A stretch of DNA of 64,000 nucleotides from Martelella radicis (GCF_014196625.1 NZ_JACIDZ010000004.1:62001-126000), one strand, 5' to 3'; positions 1 through 9,161 are shown, counted from the first letter of the stretch. The notes: generated by a model not told the origin, from the letters alone. Numbers and translations are program-made.

Positions 1-1610
1 GGTCTGGCGCCGATGCCTTCGAAGACGAAGGTTTGTTCATCCTCCGTCAGCTCCAGAACGTCCTTGCGGTGCTCACCGCCGGTGATGGCCGATGGCTCCA
101 TATTGTCGCCATTTGGACCGATGAGCCCGACGCGCAGCGGAATATGGAGCGGTTTCTTGACCTTCTCTCCGGGCGTCGGCGTCGTCGTCTGGCCGAGCGT
201 CAGAGTGAGCTCGCGCTTGTCCTCGTCATAGGCACTTGCGACAGAAATCACCGGCGTGCCGGCCTGGTGATACCAGAGGGCGAAATGGGTGAGGTCATGG
301 CCGGTCGCCTCCTCGAAGCATTTCAGGTAGTCCTCGATCGTCACGGCTCCGCCGTCATGACGCTCGAAGAACAGGTCGAGTCCCTGGCGGAAGCCGTCGG
401 GGCCAAGAAGCGTCGCGATCATGCGCGAGACCTCGGAACCCTTCTCGTAGACCGTGGTCGTGTAGAAATTGTCGATCTCGACATACTCGGTCGGACGCAC
501 CGGATGGGCGAGCGGACCGCCGTCCTCGGGAAACTGATGTGCCCTGAGGAATTTCACCTCGTCGACGCGCACGACCGGGCGCGAACGCTGGTCGGCGGAA
601 AACTCGTGTTCGCGATAGACCGTCAGCCCTTCCTTGAGGCTCAACTGGAACCAGTCGCGGCAGGTGATGCGGTTTCCGGTCCAGTTATGGAAATATTCGT
701 GCGCCACCACGGCCTCGATCCGGGCATAGTCGTCATCGGTTGCCGTTTCCGGGTCGGCCAGGATCAGCCGGTCATTGAAGATATTGAGGCCCTTGTTCTC
801 CATCGCGCCCATGTTGAAGTCGGAGACGGCCACGATCATGAAGATATCGAGGTCGTATTCGCGTCCGAAGCGTTCCTCGTCCCACTTCATCGCGCGCTTG
901 AGTGCGTCCATCGCATAGCCTGCGCGTTCCGCCTTCCCGTGCTCGACATAGACCCTGAGCGTCACATCGCGGCCGGACATGGTCGTGAACCTGTCCTCGA
1001 TCATCGCGAGATCTCCCGCGACAAGGGCGAAGAGGTAGGACGGCTTGGGGAAGGGGTCGTGCCATCTGGCCATATGCCGGCCGTCATCGAGCGTCTGTTC
1101 TTCGACCATGTTGCCGTTTGACAGCAGGAGCGGGCAGGTCTTCTCGTCGGCGATGATGGTCACCGTGTAGACCGCCAGCACGTCGGGCCGGTCGTAGAAA
1201 TAGGTGATGCGGCGGAAGCCCTCGGCCTCGCATTGGGTAGAGTAGATGCCGTTGGTCCGGTAGAGGCCCAGAAGCTGGCTGTTTGCGGTCGGGTTGATTC
1301 GCGTCTTGACCGTCAGCGTGAAGGCGCCGTCCTCGGGCAGGTCGCGGACCGTCAGCGTGTCGGCATCGCTGTCATAGCGTTCGGGAAGCAAAGGCTTGCC
1401 GTCGAGGGCAAGGCCGGAAAGCGCGAGCCCGTCGCCGTCGAAAACGAGCGGCGCCGACGGATCAGCGCCAGGCCTGCGACGCATGCGGATCTCGCTTCCC
1501 ACCGTTGTCATCGTCTCGCCGAGGTCGAATACCAGGTCGACGGTCTCGATGATAAAATCGGTCGGCTGGTAGTCCTTCAGATAGACGGTCCGGTTCTTGT
1601 CCGTTGGCAT
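1..1610 (-). CDS. pepN: Aminopeptidase N, M1 family (3' end outside window)
   Basis: Zinc metallo-aminopeptidase that removes N-terminal residues from peptides in the cytoplasm. The reverse strand encodes the substrate-binding GAMEN motif (near 810) and the HEYFHNWTGNR zinc-binding and catalytic motif (about 670-701), followed about 19 residues later by the third-ligand glutamate in a VYREHEF context. This is the E. coli PepN-type arrangement. The ATG at 1610 is preferred over the ATG at 1616 because an AGAGG sequence lies 6 bases before it and directly abuts the other. The first ~536 residues are present; the C-terminal part lies beyond position 1. It is divergent from the EamA permease at 1801. 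Confidence 0.93.
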   Translation of the reverse strand, partial: MPTDKNRTVYLKDYQPTDFIIETVDLVFDLGETMTTVGSEIRMRRRPGADPSAPLVFDGDGLALSGLALDGKPLLPERYDSDADTLTVRDLPEDGAFTLTVKTRINPTANSQLLGLYRTNGIYSTQCEAEGFRRITYFYDRPDVLAVYTVTIIADEKTCPLLLSNGNMVEEQTLDDGRHMARWHDPFPKPSYLFALVAGDLAMIEDRFTTMSGRDVTLRVYVEHGKAERAGYAMDALKRAMKWDEERFGREYDLDIFMIVAVSDFNMGAMENKGLNIFNDRLILADPETATDDDYARIEAVVAHEYFHNWTGNRITCRDWFQLSLKEGLTVYREHEFSADQRSRPVVRVDEVKFLRAHQFPEDGGPLAHPVRPTEYVEIDNFYTTTVYEKGSEVSRMIATLLGPDGFRQGLDLFFERHDGGAVTIEDYLKCFEEATGHDLTHFALWYHQAGTPVISVASAYDEDKRELTLTLGQTTTPTPGEKVKKPLHIPLRVGLIGPNGDNMEPSAITGGEHRKDVLELTEDEQTFVFEGIGAR

Positions 1611-1800
1611 GGGCATCCTCTTAGATATTTTTTCTTTCGGCGCGGCCGATCGATGCACAACAAAGCGCCGAAGCCCGAAAAATGCAAATGCTTCGCGGGA
1701 ATTTCATGAAATCTGTACATGGATGCGGAAACTGGCGTAAGGAGGGCGGCATATCTGCGGGTCCGCCCGCCGCCCAACCGAACACCAGATCGCGTCATCC

Positions 1801-2748
1801 ATGCCCTTTGAAACCAATGCCAACCCGTTGCGCGGCATCACCCTCAAACTGTCCTCGATCCTTGCCTTTCTCGGGATGCAGACCTGCATCAAGCTTGCGG
1901 GCGAGGGGATCGCGCCGGGGCAGGTCACCTTCTACCGCTCTCTGTTCGGCATCGTGCCCATCATCGTCTATCTTGCCTGGCGGCACGAGTTGAAGGGCGC
2001 CTACAGGACGGAACGCCCGGTCGGGCATTTCCTGCGCTCGCTGATCGGCATAACCTCCATGGGCATGGGGTTTTACGGGCTGATGCACCTGCCATTGCCG
2101 GAGGTGATCGCCCTCGGCTATGCGCTGCCACTGCTCTCGGTCGTCTTTGCTGCCCTGCTTCTGGGAGAGGTGGTGCGCATCTATCGCTGGTCGGCCGTCG
2201 GCGTCGGGCTCTTTGGGGTTTTGGTCATCTCCTGGCCCAAGCTGACGCTTTTTCGCGAAGGCGGCATCGGCTCGGAGGAGGCGCTCGCCGTCGTGCTCGT
2301 TCTTGCGGGCGCGGCGCTTGGCGCGCTGGCCATGATCCAGGTCCGGCGCCTGCTGGTCACCGAAAAGGGGCCGACGATCGTGCTCTATTTCTCGACCTTC
2401 GCCGCATTGCTCTCGCTTGCGACGCTGCCCTTCGGCTGGGCCTCGCTCGGCTTCTGGCCGCTCGTCCTGCTTATTCTCTCGGGTCTCTTCGGCGGCGTCG
2501 GCCAGATCATGATGACCGAGAGCTATCGCTTCGCCGACGCCTCGACGATCGCGCCCTTCGACTACAGCTCGATCATTTTCGGCATTCTGATCTCGTTGTT
2601 CGTCTTCGGCGAGATCCCGACGCTGAACACGATCGCCGGCTCCGTCTTCGTCGTCGGCGCCGGCATCTTCATCATCTTCCGCGAGCACAGGCTGGGGCTG
2701 GAACGGCGGAAGATCCGCCGCGTCTCCTCCTCGCAAAACCCGAACTGA
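1801..2748 (+). CDS. EamA-type drug/metabolite transporter family permease
   Basis: 315-aa inner-membrane protein with about ten hydrophobic segments in the two-fold EamA (DMT) pattern. Segment 1 begins around residue 17; the second EamA repeat starts near residue 155 and ends near residue 295 with a small-residue-rich helix (GSVFVVGAGIFIIF). The substrate cannot be told from sequence; family members export amino acids or metabolites, or import S-adenosylmethionine or nucleotide-like compounds. The upstream bases show no good ribosome binding site, so the start is provisional. Its stop is only 5 bases from the stop of the convergent MFS gene, leaving no room for a separate terminator. Confidence 0.85.
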   Translation: MPFETNANPLRGITLKLSSILAFLGMQTCIKLAGEGIAPGQVTFYRSLFGIVPIIVYLAWRHELKGAYRTERPVGHFLRSLIGITSMGMGFYGLMHLPLPEVIALGYALPLLSVVFAALLLGEVVRIYRWSAVGVGLFGVLVISWPKLTLFREGGIGSEEALAVVLVLAGAALGALAMIQVRRLLVTEKGPTIVLYFSTFAALLSLATLPFGWASLGFWPLVLLILSGLFGGVGQIMMTESYRFADASTIAPFDYSSIIFGILISLFVFGEIPTLNTIAGSVFVVGAGIFIIFREHRLGLERRKIRRVSSSQNPN

Positions 2749-2753
2749 AAAGC

Positions 2754-4016
2754 CTATTCGCTCTGGGCGGGTTCGTATTCGGTGTCGTAGTCGACCGCGA
2801 TGCTGCCGGCCGGGTCCGTGCCGCGCATCGGCACGGCGATCGCGTGGAAGTCGCTGCGCTCGTCCGGGGCGACCGTCGGATTGCCCTTCATCACCCGCCA
2901 GGCGGCATAGGCCGCGTAGATGGCGAAACCGATCGACAGATAGAGCATCAGTCCGCGCGGACCGGCAAGCTCCATCGCGCCGCCGCCGATCAGGGGGCCG
3001 GCAACGGTGCCGAGGCCGTAAAGCACCATCAGCGAGCTTGAAATCGTCACATATTCGCTCGGATCGGCACGGTCATTGGCGTGGGCGACGTTGAGCGCGT
3101 AGATCGGATAGAGCATCGAGCCGACGATGAAGGCCGTGCCATAGAGCAGGCGCGGCGTGTCCGGCGACATGAAGAACATGGCGCAGGCGGCAACGACGCC
3201 GATCACGCCGCAGGCGATCATCACATAGCGCCGGTCGGTGCGGTCGGAGATGCGGCCGATCGGGATCTGTCCGAGCGCGCCGCCGGCAAGCACGAAGGCA
3301 AGCAACGTCGCGCCCTGGCCGGTGGTGAAGCCGCTCTGCGTGGTGTAGACGCCGCCGAGGCTGGCCCAGGTGCCGGACAGGATCCCTGCGAGGACCGCGC
3401 CGACGGCGGCGACCGGCGAGCGCCGGTAAAGCTTGCCAAGCCCGAACTGCACCTGCGCGATCGGGGCGGGGGATTGCGCGGTGGAAAGCGCGGTCGGCAG
3501 AATGGCGACGGCAAAGACGATGCCGCAGACGATGAACAGCGTCGTGTTGAGCGGATCGCCAAGGGGAACGAGATACTGGCCGCCGATCGAGCCGGCAAGC
3601 GTCACCATCATGTAGATCGAGAAGACCGAACCCCGGGTTTCGTTGGTCACCCTTTCATTCAGCCAGCTTTCGATCACCAGGTAGCAGCCGGCAACGGCGA
3701 AGCCGGAAATAGCCCTGAAAACGACCCAGACATGCCAGTCGACAAGCAGCGAGCTTGCCAGGATCGAGGCCGTCAGCAGCGTGATCAGGGCTCCGAAGAC
3801 GCGGACATGACCGACGCGCAGCACCAGTTTCGGGGTCACGATGCAAGACACCGTAAAGCCCACCGTATAGCCGGTCGCAATCACCGAGATCAGGAAGGAC
3901 GACCAGCCTTCCGCGACCGAGCGCACCGGTACAAGATAGTTCATCAACCCGTATCCGACCATCATCAGCATGGTCGAGAGCATCAGAGAGGTGATGGAGA
4001 CGAGACTGGCAAACAT
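2754..4016 (-). CDS. MFS transporter (YcaD-like)
   Basis: About 420-aa major facilitator superfamily permease with twelve predicted membrane helices. Helix 1 starts at MFASLVSITSLMLSTMLMM, and a conserved GRISDRTDRR loop between helices 6 and 7 matches the MFS cytoplasmic motif. It resembles the YcaD/YfkF branch of uncharacterised permeases; the substrate is unknown. The open frame continues upstream to a TTG at 4064, but those extra 16 residues are basic and polar, while the ATG at 4016 begins directly before helix 1, so I use 4016. The last ~40 residues are an acidic cytoplasmic tail. It is divergent from the unknown gene at 4242. Confidence 0.85.
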   Translation of the reverse strand: MFASLVSITSLMLSTMLMMVGYGLMNYLVPVRSVAEGWSSFLISVIATGYTVGFTVSCIVTPKLVLRVGHVRVFGALITLLTASILASSLLVDWHVWVVFRAISGFAVAGCYLVIESWLNERVTNETRGSVFSIYMMVTLAGSIGGQYLVPLGDPLNTTLFIVCGIVFAVAILPTALSTAQSPAPIAQVQFGLGKLYRRSPVAAVGAVLAGILSGTWASLGGVYTTQSGFTTGQGATLLAFVLAGGALGQIPIGRISDRTDRRYVMIACGVIGVVAACAMFFMSPDTPRLLYGTAFIVGSMLYPIYALNVAHANDRADPSEYVTISSSLMVLYGLGTVAGPLIGGGAMELAGPRGLMLYLSIGFAIYAAYAAWRVMKGNPTVAPDERSDFHAIAVPMRGTDPAGSIAVDYDTEYEPAQSE

Positions 4017-4241
4017 GGTTTTCGCTCGCTGCGGCGTTTTCTGGGTGTCTCTCTTCCGCCGCAAGCGCGGCCAACGCGGCGACTTCCGGCCCTATAGGGT
4101 TTTCACGCGCCCCCCGCAACCGCCCGAGGGTGTTTTTTGCGTCTGTATTTTCCCGCCCGGATCAAGTAGGCTTGCCTGCAACGACAAGGCTGGAAGCGGC
4201 GCAGTTTCCGGCACAACAGCGCCGATGACCTTATAAGAACA

Positions 4242-5090
4242 ATGCCGCTTTCCGCAGAACAGATCGCGACGCACCCTTCCTTCCTCCCTTCACTTTCGGT
4301 TTACGGAGAAAGGCTGGCCGGTGTTTACCAGGAAAATCAGCGCCTCGGCGCAAATTTCGGTTCCCAGCGTCGCTGGTTGATATCCCAGTCGGCGCTTGCC
4401 CTTTACTGGGGCGGAAATGACGGCCTGACCGTCAACAGTCTGATCGATGTCCTGAAGCCTTTCAAGATCGCCAGTCCGAACACGATCCGTGATTATATCG
4501 ATGAGTCGCTGGCCTACGGTTTTCTGTGTCCCGACCCCGGCCGCGATAGCCTCAGGCCGCGCTATTATCAGCCGACCAGGCCCGTCTATGCTGCCATCGG
4601 CCAGTGGCTTGCGGCGAATCTTCTGATGCTCGACGCCCTCGATGGGACGGATCGTGTCTCGGCGTTTGCGGCGTGCCCGGAAATGATCCCGAAGATACAG
4701 CCGCGGCTTGCCTTGGGGTGTCTGCATGACGCAGCCTGGCGCGAGCCGCCGCCGCGCGTCGCCCTCTTGCAGAAGTCGATCTCGGGCGGGTTGGTGATGG
4801 ACAATATCATCATCATGATAGGGCGCGAGCAGCCCGACCAGGGCCGCTATCTGATCCCGGCGCTTAATGCGCGCGATATGGCGAGCCGGATCCTGATCTC
4901 GCGAACCCATCTGCAGCGCATCCTTCGCAGGGTCGTCAATGTCGGCGCGATCGGCTGGGTCGGGCGGCCGTTCGAGAGCGCGATGTGGATCGATTCCGCC
5001 TTCATTGACGAATATTGCCGTTGGCAGGCGGTCAAGTCTTTTCATCTCAATGAGGCCTTCGCTGTGGCCGCCGGCAACCCGGCGAATTAG
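4242..5090 (+). CDS. Conserved protein of unknown function, possible winged-helix
   Basis: 282 aa, not recognised. No signal peptide or membrane segment. Residues ~40-100 (QRRWLISQSALALYWGG, then DVLKPFKIASPNTIRDYIDESLAYGFL) resemble a helical DNA-binding segment followed by a wing. A second helix-turn-helix-like stretch lies near residues 205-235 (ARDMASRILISRTHLQRILRRV), which looks like a recognition-helix pattern. That suggests a regulator with two HTH-type units, but this is inference only. Codon use matches its neighbours. It stands alone, with 150 bases of unremarkable leader after the divergent MFS gene. Confidence 0.6.
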   Translation: MPLSAEQIATHPSFLPSLSVYGERLAGVYQENQRLGANFGSQRRWLISQSALALYWGGNDGLTVNSLIDVLKPFKIASPNTIRDYIDESLAYGFLCPDPGRDSLRPRYYQPTRPVYAAIGQWLAANLLMLDALDGTDRVSAFAACPEMIPKIQPRLALGCLHDAAWREPPPRVALLQKSISGGLVMDNIIIMIGREQPDQGRYLIPALNARDMASRILISRTHLQRILRRVVNVGAIGWVGRPFESAMWIDSAFIDEYCRWQAVKSFHLNEAFAVAAGNPAN

Positions 5091-5304
5091 TCGCTACCTT
5101 TCCATTTCAGATCATTTTTGGTAAAAAGCGCTCTGAACGCGACCTGCGCCCAATATTCGCTGGGTTTGGCGCTTAATATGCGATTTACCTCACGCGCTTA
5201 TCATGCTTGTCTTGATGCCCGCACGTGACGTGCCCGGCCATCGCCGTGACAAGATGTTTTGATTGGACCTGTCCCGGCGCTGAAACGCTCGACTGGACAA
5301 ACGG

Positions 5305-6606
5305 ATGCGATTGATGAATTCCGACTTGCCTCAGACGGCTGACAACAGACCGGTGGTTCAGACGCTCAACCGGGCGCCCGAATGCATCCTTCTGGTTGAC
5401 CCTTACGGGACGATCGAGATCGCCAATGATGCGGTGCTTTCGCTTCTGCGCGCTGATGAGGCTGATGTGTGCGGGACGGCTCTGATATCTTGGTTTGCCG
5501 ATGCGGACGGTAAGGAAATCGATCGGGCAATGACGCGCGTGCTCTCCGACGAACCGGGAAGCCGGCTTGAGGAAGTTTCCGCCGAATTCGCCTTCGGCCC
5601 AAGCGGTCGTTCCCATCTCTCGCTGGCCCGCATGCGTCATCGCGATGCCGTTTGCGTTGTGATCAACCGTCCGGCCTCAGGGCGCGAGCGGCCGCGCAGG
5701 GCCGCCGCGATGCCGAGGGTGAGCGACGGTGAATTCAACACCGGATCACAGAAAACGGCGGCCGCACCTGTAGCAGCGATGAAGGCCGCGCAGACGCCTG
5801 GCACCGATATCGGCGCGGTCGGCAGCCATATGCCCTGGAATACGCAACGCACCCGTCCGGCCGTCGAGCCGGCGCGGCCGCAGCGGACCTTCGCAAACGG
5901 CTTCTTTCATGTCGCCGGCACAGAGGAGTCTCCTGCCGAGGAGAACCCTGTCGAGCAGATCAGGGAGGCGCGGTCCTCCGCGGCGGCGAAAGCCGAACGG
6001 GAGCCCGACCCTGTCCAGAAGCAGCAAACCAGGCCTTCTGACAGCGCTAACACGTCTGCGGCCGAAGAAGTCCTTCAGTCGGCGCCCGTTTCGGCGGCGT
6101 CGCCCTTGCGCCGGGATATCTATGCCGAATTCGAATCCGAACGGGACCGTCGGGAGCGAGAGCAGGACATCCCGCTGATCTCTCCCGCCAAATGTCTTAT
6201 CGCAGCGCTCGAGCGTCATCGTGGCGAGGCGGTGGCGGAAAGCGTGATGCTGGCCACCGCGATCGACGATGGCGGTTATGGATTCCCGCTTGACGAGGAT
6301 CGTCTGACCGAGCTGTTCTCGCATCTCGTCGAGCGCCTGATCGCCGTGTCCCCGCCCTATTGCGATGCGCAGGTTGCGCTCGAGCCGACCGCGTCCAATG
6401 GCTTTCGGGCCAGGTTCTCCGATATCGGCAGGGGGCTCAGCGAGAGCGAGCTTGACGCGGTCTTCAATCAGCCGGAACTGACGATCGGCATATCCCACAC
6501 CTGTCTCGTCGAGGCCCAGGAAGCCGCCGCCAGGCTCGGCCTCAAATTCTCGATCAGGACGGCCGTGGAAAGCGGCACGGCTGTCGAGATCACCTTCATA
6601 GATTGA
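5305..6606 (+). CDS. PAS-domain protein with degenerate histidine-kinase-like C-terminus
   Basis: 433 aa. Residues ~18-115 form a PAS domain (opening LNRAPECILLVDPYGTIEIANDAVLSLL, split here as the helix and first strands). Residues ~120-290 are low-complexity, rich in Pro, Ala, Glu and Arg. Residues ~290-433 resemble a GHKL ATP-binding domain: DEDRLTELFSHLVERLI replaces the N-box, FSDIGRGLSESELDAVF keeps a DxGxG G1 box, and a terminal TAVEITF strand follows. No HxxxP phospho-acceptor region exists and the N-box Asn is missing, so autokinase activity is unlikely. It may be a scaffold or signal-binding relative of cell-cycle kinases. An in-frame alternative ATG lies at 5314. Confidence 0.7.
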   Translation: MRLMNSDLPQTADNRPVVQTLNRAPECILLVDPYGTIEIANDAVLSLLRADEADVCGTALISWFADADGKEIDRAMTRVLSDEPGSRLEEVSAEFAFGPSGRSHLSLARMRHRDAVCVVINRPASGRERPRRAAAMPRVSDGEFNTGSQKTAAAPVAAMKAAQTPGTDIGAVGSHMPWNTQRTRPAVEPARPQRTFANGFFHVAGTEESPAEENPVEQIREARSSAAAKAEREPDPVQKQQTRPSDSANTSAAEEVLQSAPVSAASPLRRDIYAEFESERDRREREQDIPLISPAKCLIAALERHRGEAVAESVMLATAIDDGGYGFPLDEDRLTELFSHLVERLIAVSPPYCDAQVALEPTASNGFRARFSDIGRGLSESELDAVFNQPELTIGISHTCLVEAQEAAARLGLKFSIRTAVESGTAVEITFID

Positions 6607-6743
6607 GATAATGACTTGGAAGGGTGGGGTGACTGCGGGCATCGGCTCGCCGCCCGCCACGCTGGCCGGGGCTTCCTCGCGCCGGATCACCCCTCGTCGT
6701 TCCCCGATGAATTCGGCCAAGCGGACAGGCCTTTGAAAAAGAC

Positions 6744-6767
6744 AAAGCCGGGACGTATCCCGGCTTT
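6744..6767 (-). terminator. Rho-independent terminator of the 63-aa gene
   Basis: A perfect 10-bp stem (AAAGCCGGGA with TCCCGGCTTT) around a CGTA loop. Read on the minus strand it is followed by GTCTTTTT, so it is oriented to end the transcript of the small minus-strand gene at 6841-7032. Confidence 0.75.
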
Positions 6768-6840
6768 CGAAACAATCTCGCAATTTCCGCTTTCGGCGCC
6801 GCTGCTTAAATGCGGCGCAACGGCTTCACCCGTCGCCTGA

Positions 6841-7032
6841 TCAGGCGCCAAGCGCCCGCATGGTCGGACGGCGCGTGCTGGCGTCGTGGTGGCCGAGCGC
6901 CTTGGCAAAGCCCTTGGCAATCGCGCGGTCGATGCCCCGCTGGCCGTGATAGCCGTTGGTCGAGCGTCCGAGTTCGAGAGAAAAGCGCGTGTTCTGCATA
7001 AGGGTTGCGTCCATGTCCTGTACGTGTCTCAT
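6841..7032 (-). CDS. Small basic protein, 63 aa, unknown function
   Basis: Reads MRHVQDMDATLMQNTRF at its start and contains a GYHGQRGIDRAIAKGFAKALG segment rich in Gly, Lys and Arg. No membrane segment or metal-binding pattern is visible. AGGA stands 9 bases before the ATG. A good terminator lies just downstream on the same strand, so it looks like an independent transcription unit rather than a shadow frame. It could be a DUF-type stress microprotein or a nucleic-acid-binding peptide; I do not recognise it. Longer in-frame starts up to 7164 exist but lack a better ribosome binding site. Confidence 0.55.
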   Translation of the reverse strand: MRHVQDMDATLMQNTRFSLELGRSTNGYHGQRGIDRAIAKGFAKALGHHDASTRRPTMRALGA

Positions 7033-7200
7033 TGCCTTGGTTCCTGTAGTCCTCCCAAGACATGATCCCTTATCCATGAAATGACCCGGACCAGCAATGG
7101 TCCCCGCCGTAGGGCAGCCATGCGCCTGATGCATGACGGCGTCAATGGGCCTGAAACTGTTCAATTTCTGGGCAGGAGAGCGGATGTTCGCCAGGGCCGT

Positions 7201-8040
7201 TCAACCGAGACGGGCCTTGAAGGACAGGAGGTCTTGCCAGGCAGGCTTCTTGTTGGCGGGGGCGGCCAGCAACTCGTTCGGAGAGAAAGTCACCAGCGCC
7301 TCCACGGCATGGCCGTCGAAGCGCAGTTGATGCCAGCCGCCGCGCAGGTTGAACACCGTCTTGTCGGCGTCGATCAGCATGCGGCTGGCGAAATTGCCGA
7401 GAACCAGAAGATGACGCGGTTCGGCAAGCGCGATCTGGCGGAACAGGAAGGGCCGGCAGATATCCATTTCCGCGGGGGTCGGGCTGCGGTCTCCGGGCGT
7501 TCGCCAGGGAATGGCGGTGGCGACGGCAACGGCCTCGCGCGAAAGGCCGATTGCGCCGAGCATGCGTTCGAACAATCCGCCGGCGCGGCCAGCCAGCGGG
7601 GCGCCCTCCCGGTCGTCATCGCCGGAGGGGAAGCCGCAGATCGCCAGTATCCCGCTCTCCGGCATGGCTTCGAGCGTAATGGTGGAACGGGCATTGTGTT
7701 TCAGGTTGCAGCCCGAGAATCCGTCCAGAACCGTCTTGAGTTCACCAAGCGAGCGGGCGCTCTCGGCTGAAAACTGCGCATCGGAGATCGCCTTGTCGTC
7801 CGGGATCGTCGTTGTGCCCATCGCGGGGCGGGCGGCGACGGGACGGGCCGCCGGGGCGCTTGTCTCGGTCTGGGCCTTCTGTTGCGCCGCAGGTGCGCCC
7901 TTCTCGGGAGCGCCACGCGGCTCGGCGCGGACCGTCAGATCGACGGCCTCGTCCTCGAGCAGCACATCCAGCCCGGCATCGGCATAAAAATGCAGAAGGG
8001 CGGCCGCCTCGTACGCTGTCAAATCCCTTGCGGAAATCAT
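7201..8040 (-). CDS. Uracil-DNA glycosylase superfamily protein, atypical family 4/5-like
   Basis: About 279 aa. Residues ~1-95 are a Pro/Ala-rich linker region; the UDG fold occupies the C-terminal ~180 residues. Recognisable landmarks are a motif-1 equivalent (ICGFPSGDDDREGAPLAGRAG), a middle VLVLGNFASRML strand, and a motif-2 equivalent (TFSPNELLAAPANKKPAWQDL) where family 4 enzymes have HPSxLLR. Only one Cys (SGCNLKHNAR) remains where family 4 uses several Cys for its [4Fe-4S] cluster, so catalysis is doubtful. The ATG at 8040 has GGAAG before it; the frame extends to 8079. It follows the SDR gene on the same strand by 49 bases and may be cotranscribed with it. Confidence 0.75.
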   Translation of the reverse strand: MISARDLTAYEAAALLHFYADAGLDVLLEDEAVDLTVRAEPRGAPEKGAPAAQQKAQTETSAPAARPVAARPAMGTTTIPDDKAISDAQFSAESARSLGELKTVLDGFSGCNLKHNARSTITLEAMPESGILAICGFPSGDDDREGAPLAGRAGGLFERMLGAIGLSREAVAVATAIPWRTPGDRSPTPAEMDICRPFLFRQIALAEPRHLLVLGNFASRMLIDADKTVFNLRGGWHQLRFDGHAVEALVTFSPNELLAAPANKKPAWQDLLSFKARLG

Positions 8041-8089
8041 GCTTGGCTTCCATGGGGCGGCGAAAGCGCCGCCCGGCAACGGGTTGTCA

Positions 8090-8878
8090 TCAGATTGCGT
8101 GTATTGCGCCGCCGTCGCAGCGGATCAGGCTGCCGGTCAGGTAGCTTGCCTGCCGTGAGCACAGGAAGGCGGCGATGCTGGCGAACTCCTCGACGCGCCC
8201 GAGCCTTCCCGCCGGGATCGTCGAGAGCGTGGCCTTGCGCACTTCGGCGAGACTCTTGCCGGAGCGTTCGGCGTTGGCATGGTCGAGCTCGTCGATTCGG
8301 TCGGTGTGAATGCGGCCCGGCAGCAGCATGTTTGCCGTTATTCCCGAGGAGGCGATCTCGCTCGAAAGTGTCTTGTTCCAGCCAACAAGCGCGGAACGCA
8401 GCGTGTTGGAGAGCGCCAGATTCGGGATCGGTTCGATGACGCCGCTGGAGGCGACGGTGACGATGCGGCCCCAGCCCTTTTCCTTCATCTTCGGTACGAC
8501 CGCGTTGGTAAGCGTGATGATCGGCGAAACCATGGACTGGAAGAAGCTTTCGAGCCTTTGCGGGCTCATCTCGGAGACGGTGCCGGGCGTCGGGCCGCCG
8601 GAATTGTTGACGAGGATGTCCGCGCCGCCGAGCTTTTCCTCAATGGCAGCGAGCAGATCTTCGATGAAATTCTCCGCCGCAATGTCGGCTACCACGAAAT
8701 CGGCCTTGCCCGGGGTTGTCTCGTTGATGACCTTGCAATTCGTTGCAAGCCGGTCTTCGGTGCGTCCGCAAAGCAGCACATGCGCGCCTTCCTTGGCCAG
8801 TGCCTCGGCGATGCCGGCGCCGAGCCCGCGCGAGGACGCAAGCACAACGGCCTTCTTGTCGGCAATACCAAAATCCAT
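8090..8878 (-). CDS. SDR family oxidoreductase lacking the canonical YxxxK
   Basis: 262-aa Rossmann-fold short-chain dehydrogenase/reductase. The cofactor loop is ASSRGLGAGIAEAL and the NNSGG motif (NNAG equivalent) lies near residue 91. The catalytic Ser is in the TVASSG strand, but at the usual YxxxK position the sequence is LSNTLRSALVGWNK, so Tyr and Lys are replaced, as in one known divergent SDR subgroup. The C-terminus ends SLIRCDGGAIHAI, the usual FabG-type closing strand. AGGGGAG precedes the ATG. It shares a divergent promoter region with ETF-QO at 9162. Whether it still reduces a ketone is open. Confidence 0.85.
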   Translation of the reverse strand: MDFGIADKKAVVLASSRGLGAGIAEALAKEGAHVLLCGRTEDRLATNCKVINETTPGKADFVVADIAAENFIEDLLAAIEEKLGGADILVNNSGGPTPGTVSEMSPQRLESFFQSMVSPIITLTNAVVPKMKEKGWGRIVTVASSGVIEPIPNLALSNTLRSALVGWNKTLSSEIASSGITANMLLPGRIHTDRIDELDHANAERSGKSLAEVRKATLSTIPAGRLGRVEEFASIAAFLCSRQASYLTGSLIRCDGGAIHAI

Positions 8879-9161
8879 GAAAAACTCCCCTGGCCGGAAC
8901 CGGCCGACGCTTTGAACAAAATGAACGGCGGAAATTGGCTTTCACCATAGACGCCCGCCATGTCGTCAATCAATCATTATCGGACGTTCATGCAGGCGCG
9001 CCGCGCGCGCTTGCTGTGGAAACTGCGTTTCGGCTCGCGCATTGCGCGTCGGCGGCCGATGCGCTTTCAATTTATCCGCAACCTCTTTAGGAATAGCGCG
9101 TGGGTTTGTGAGGACGCATGGCGCGCCGATAGCGGGTCATTGCGGCAATGGAAGGAATGAC

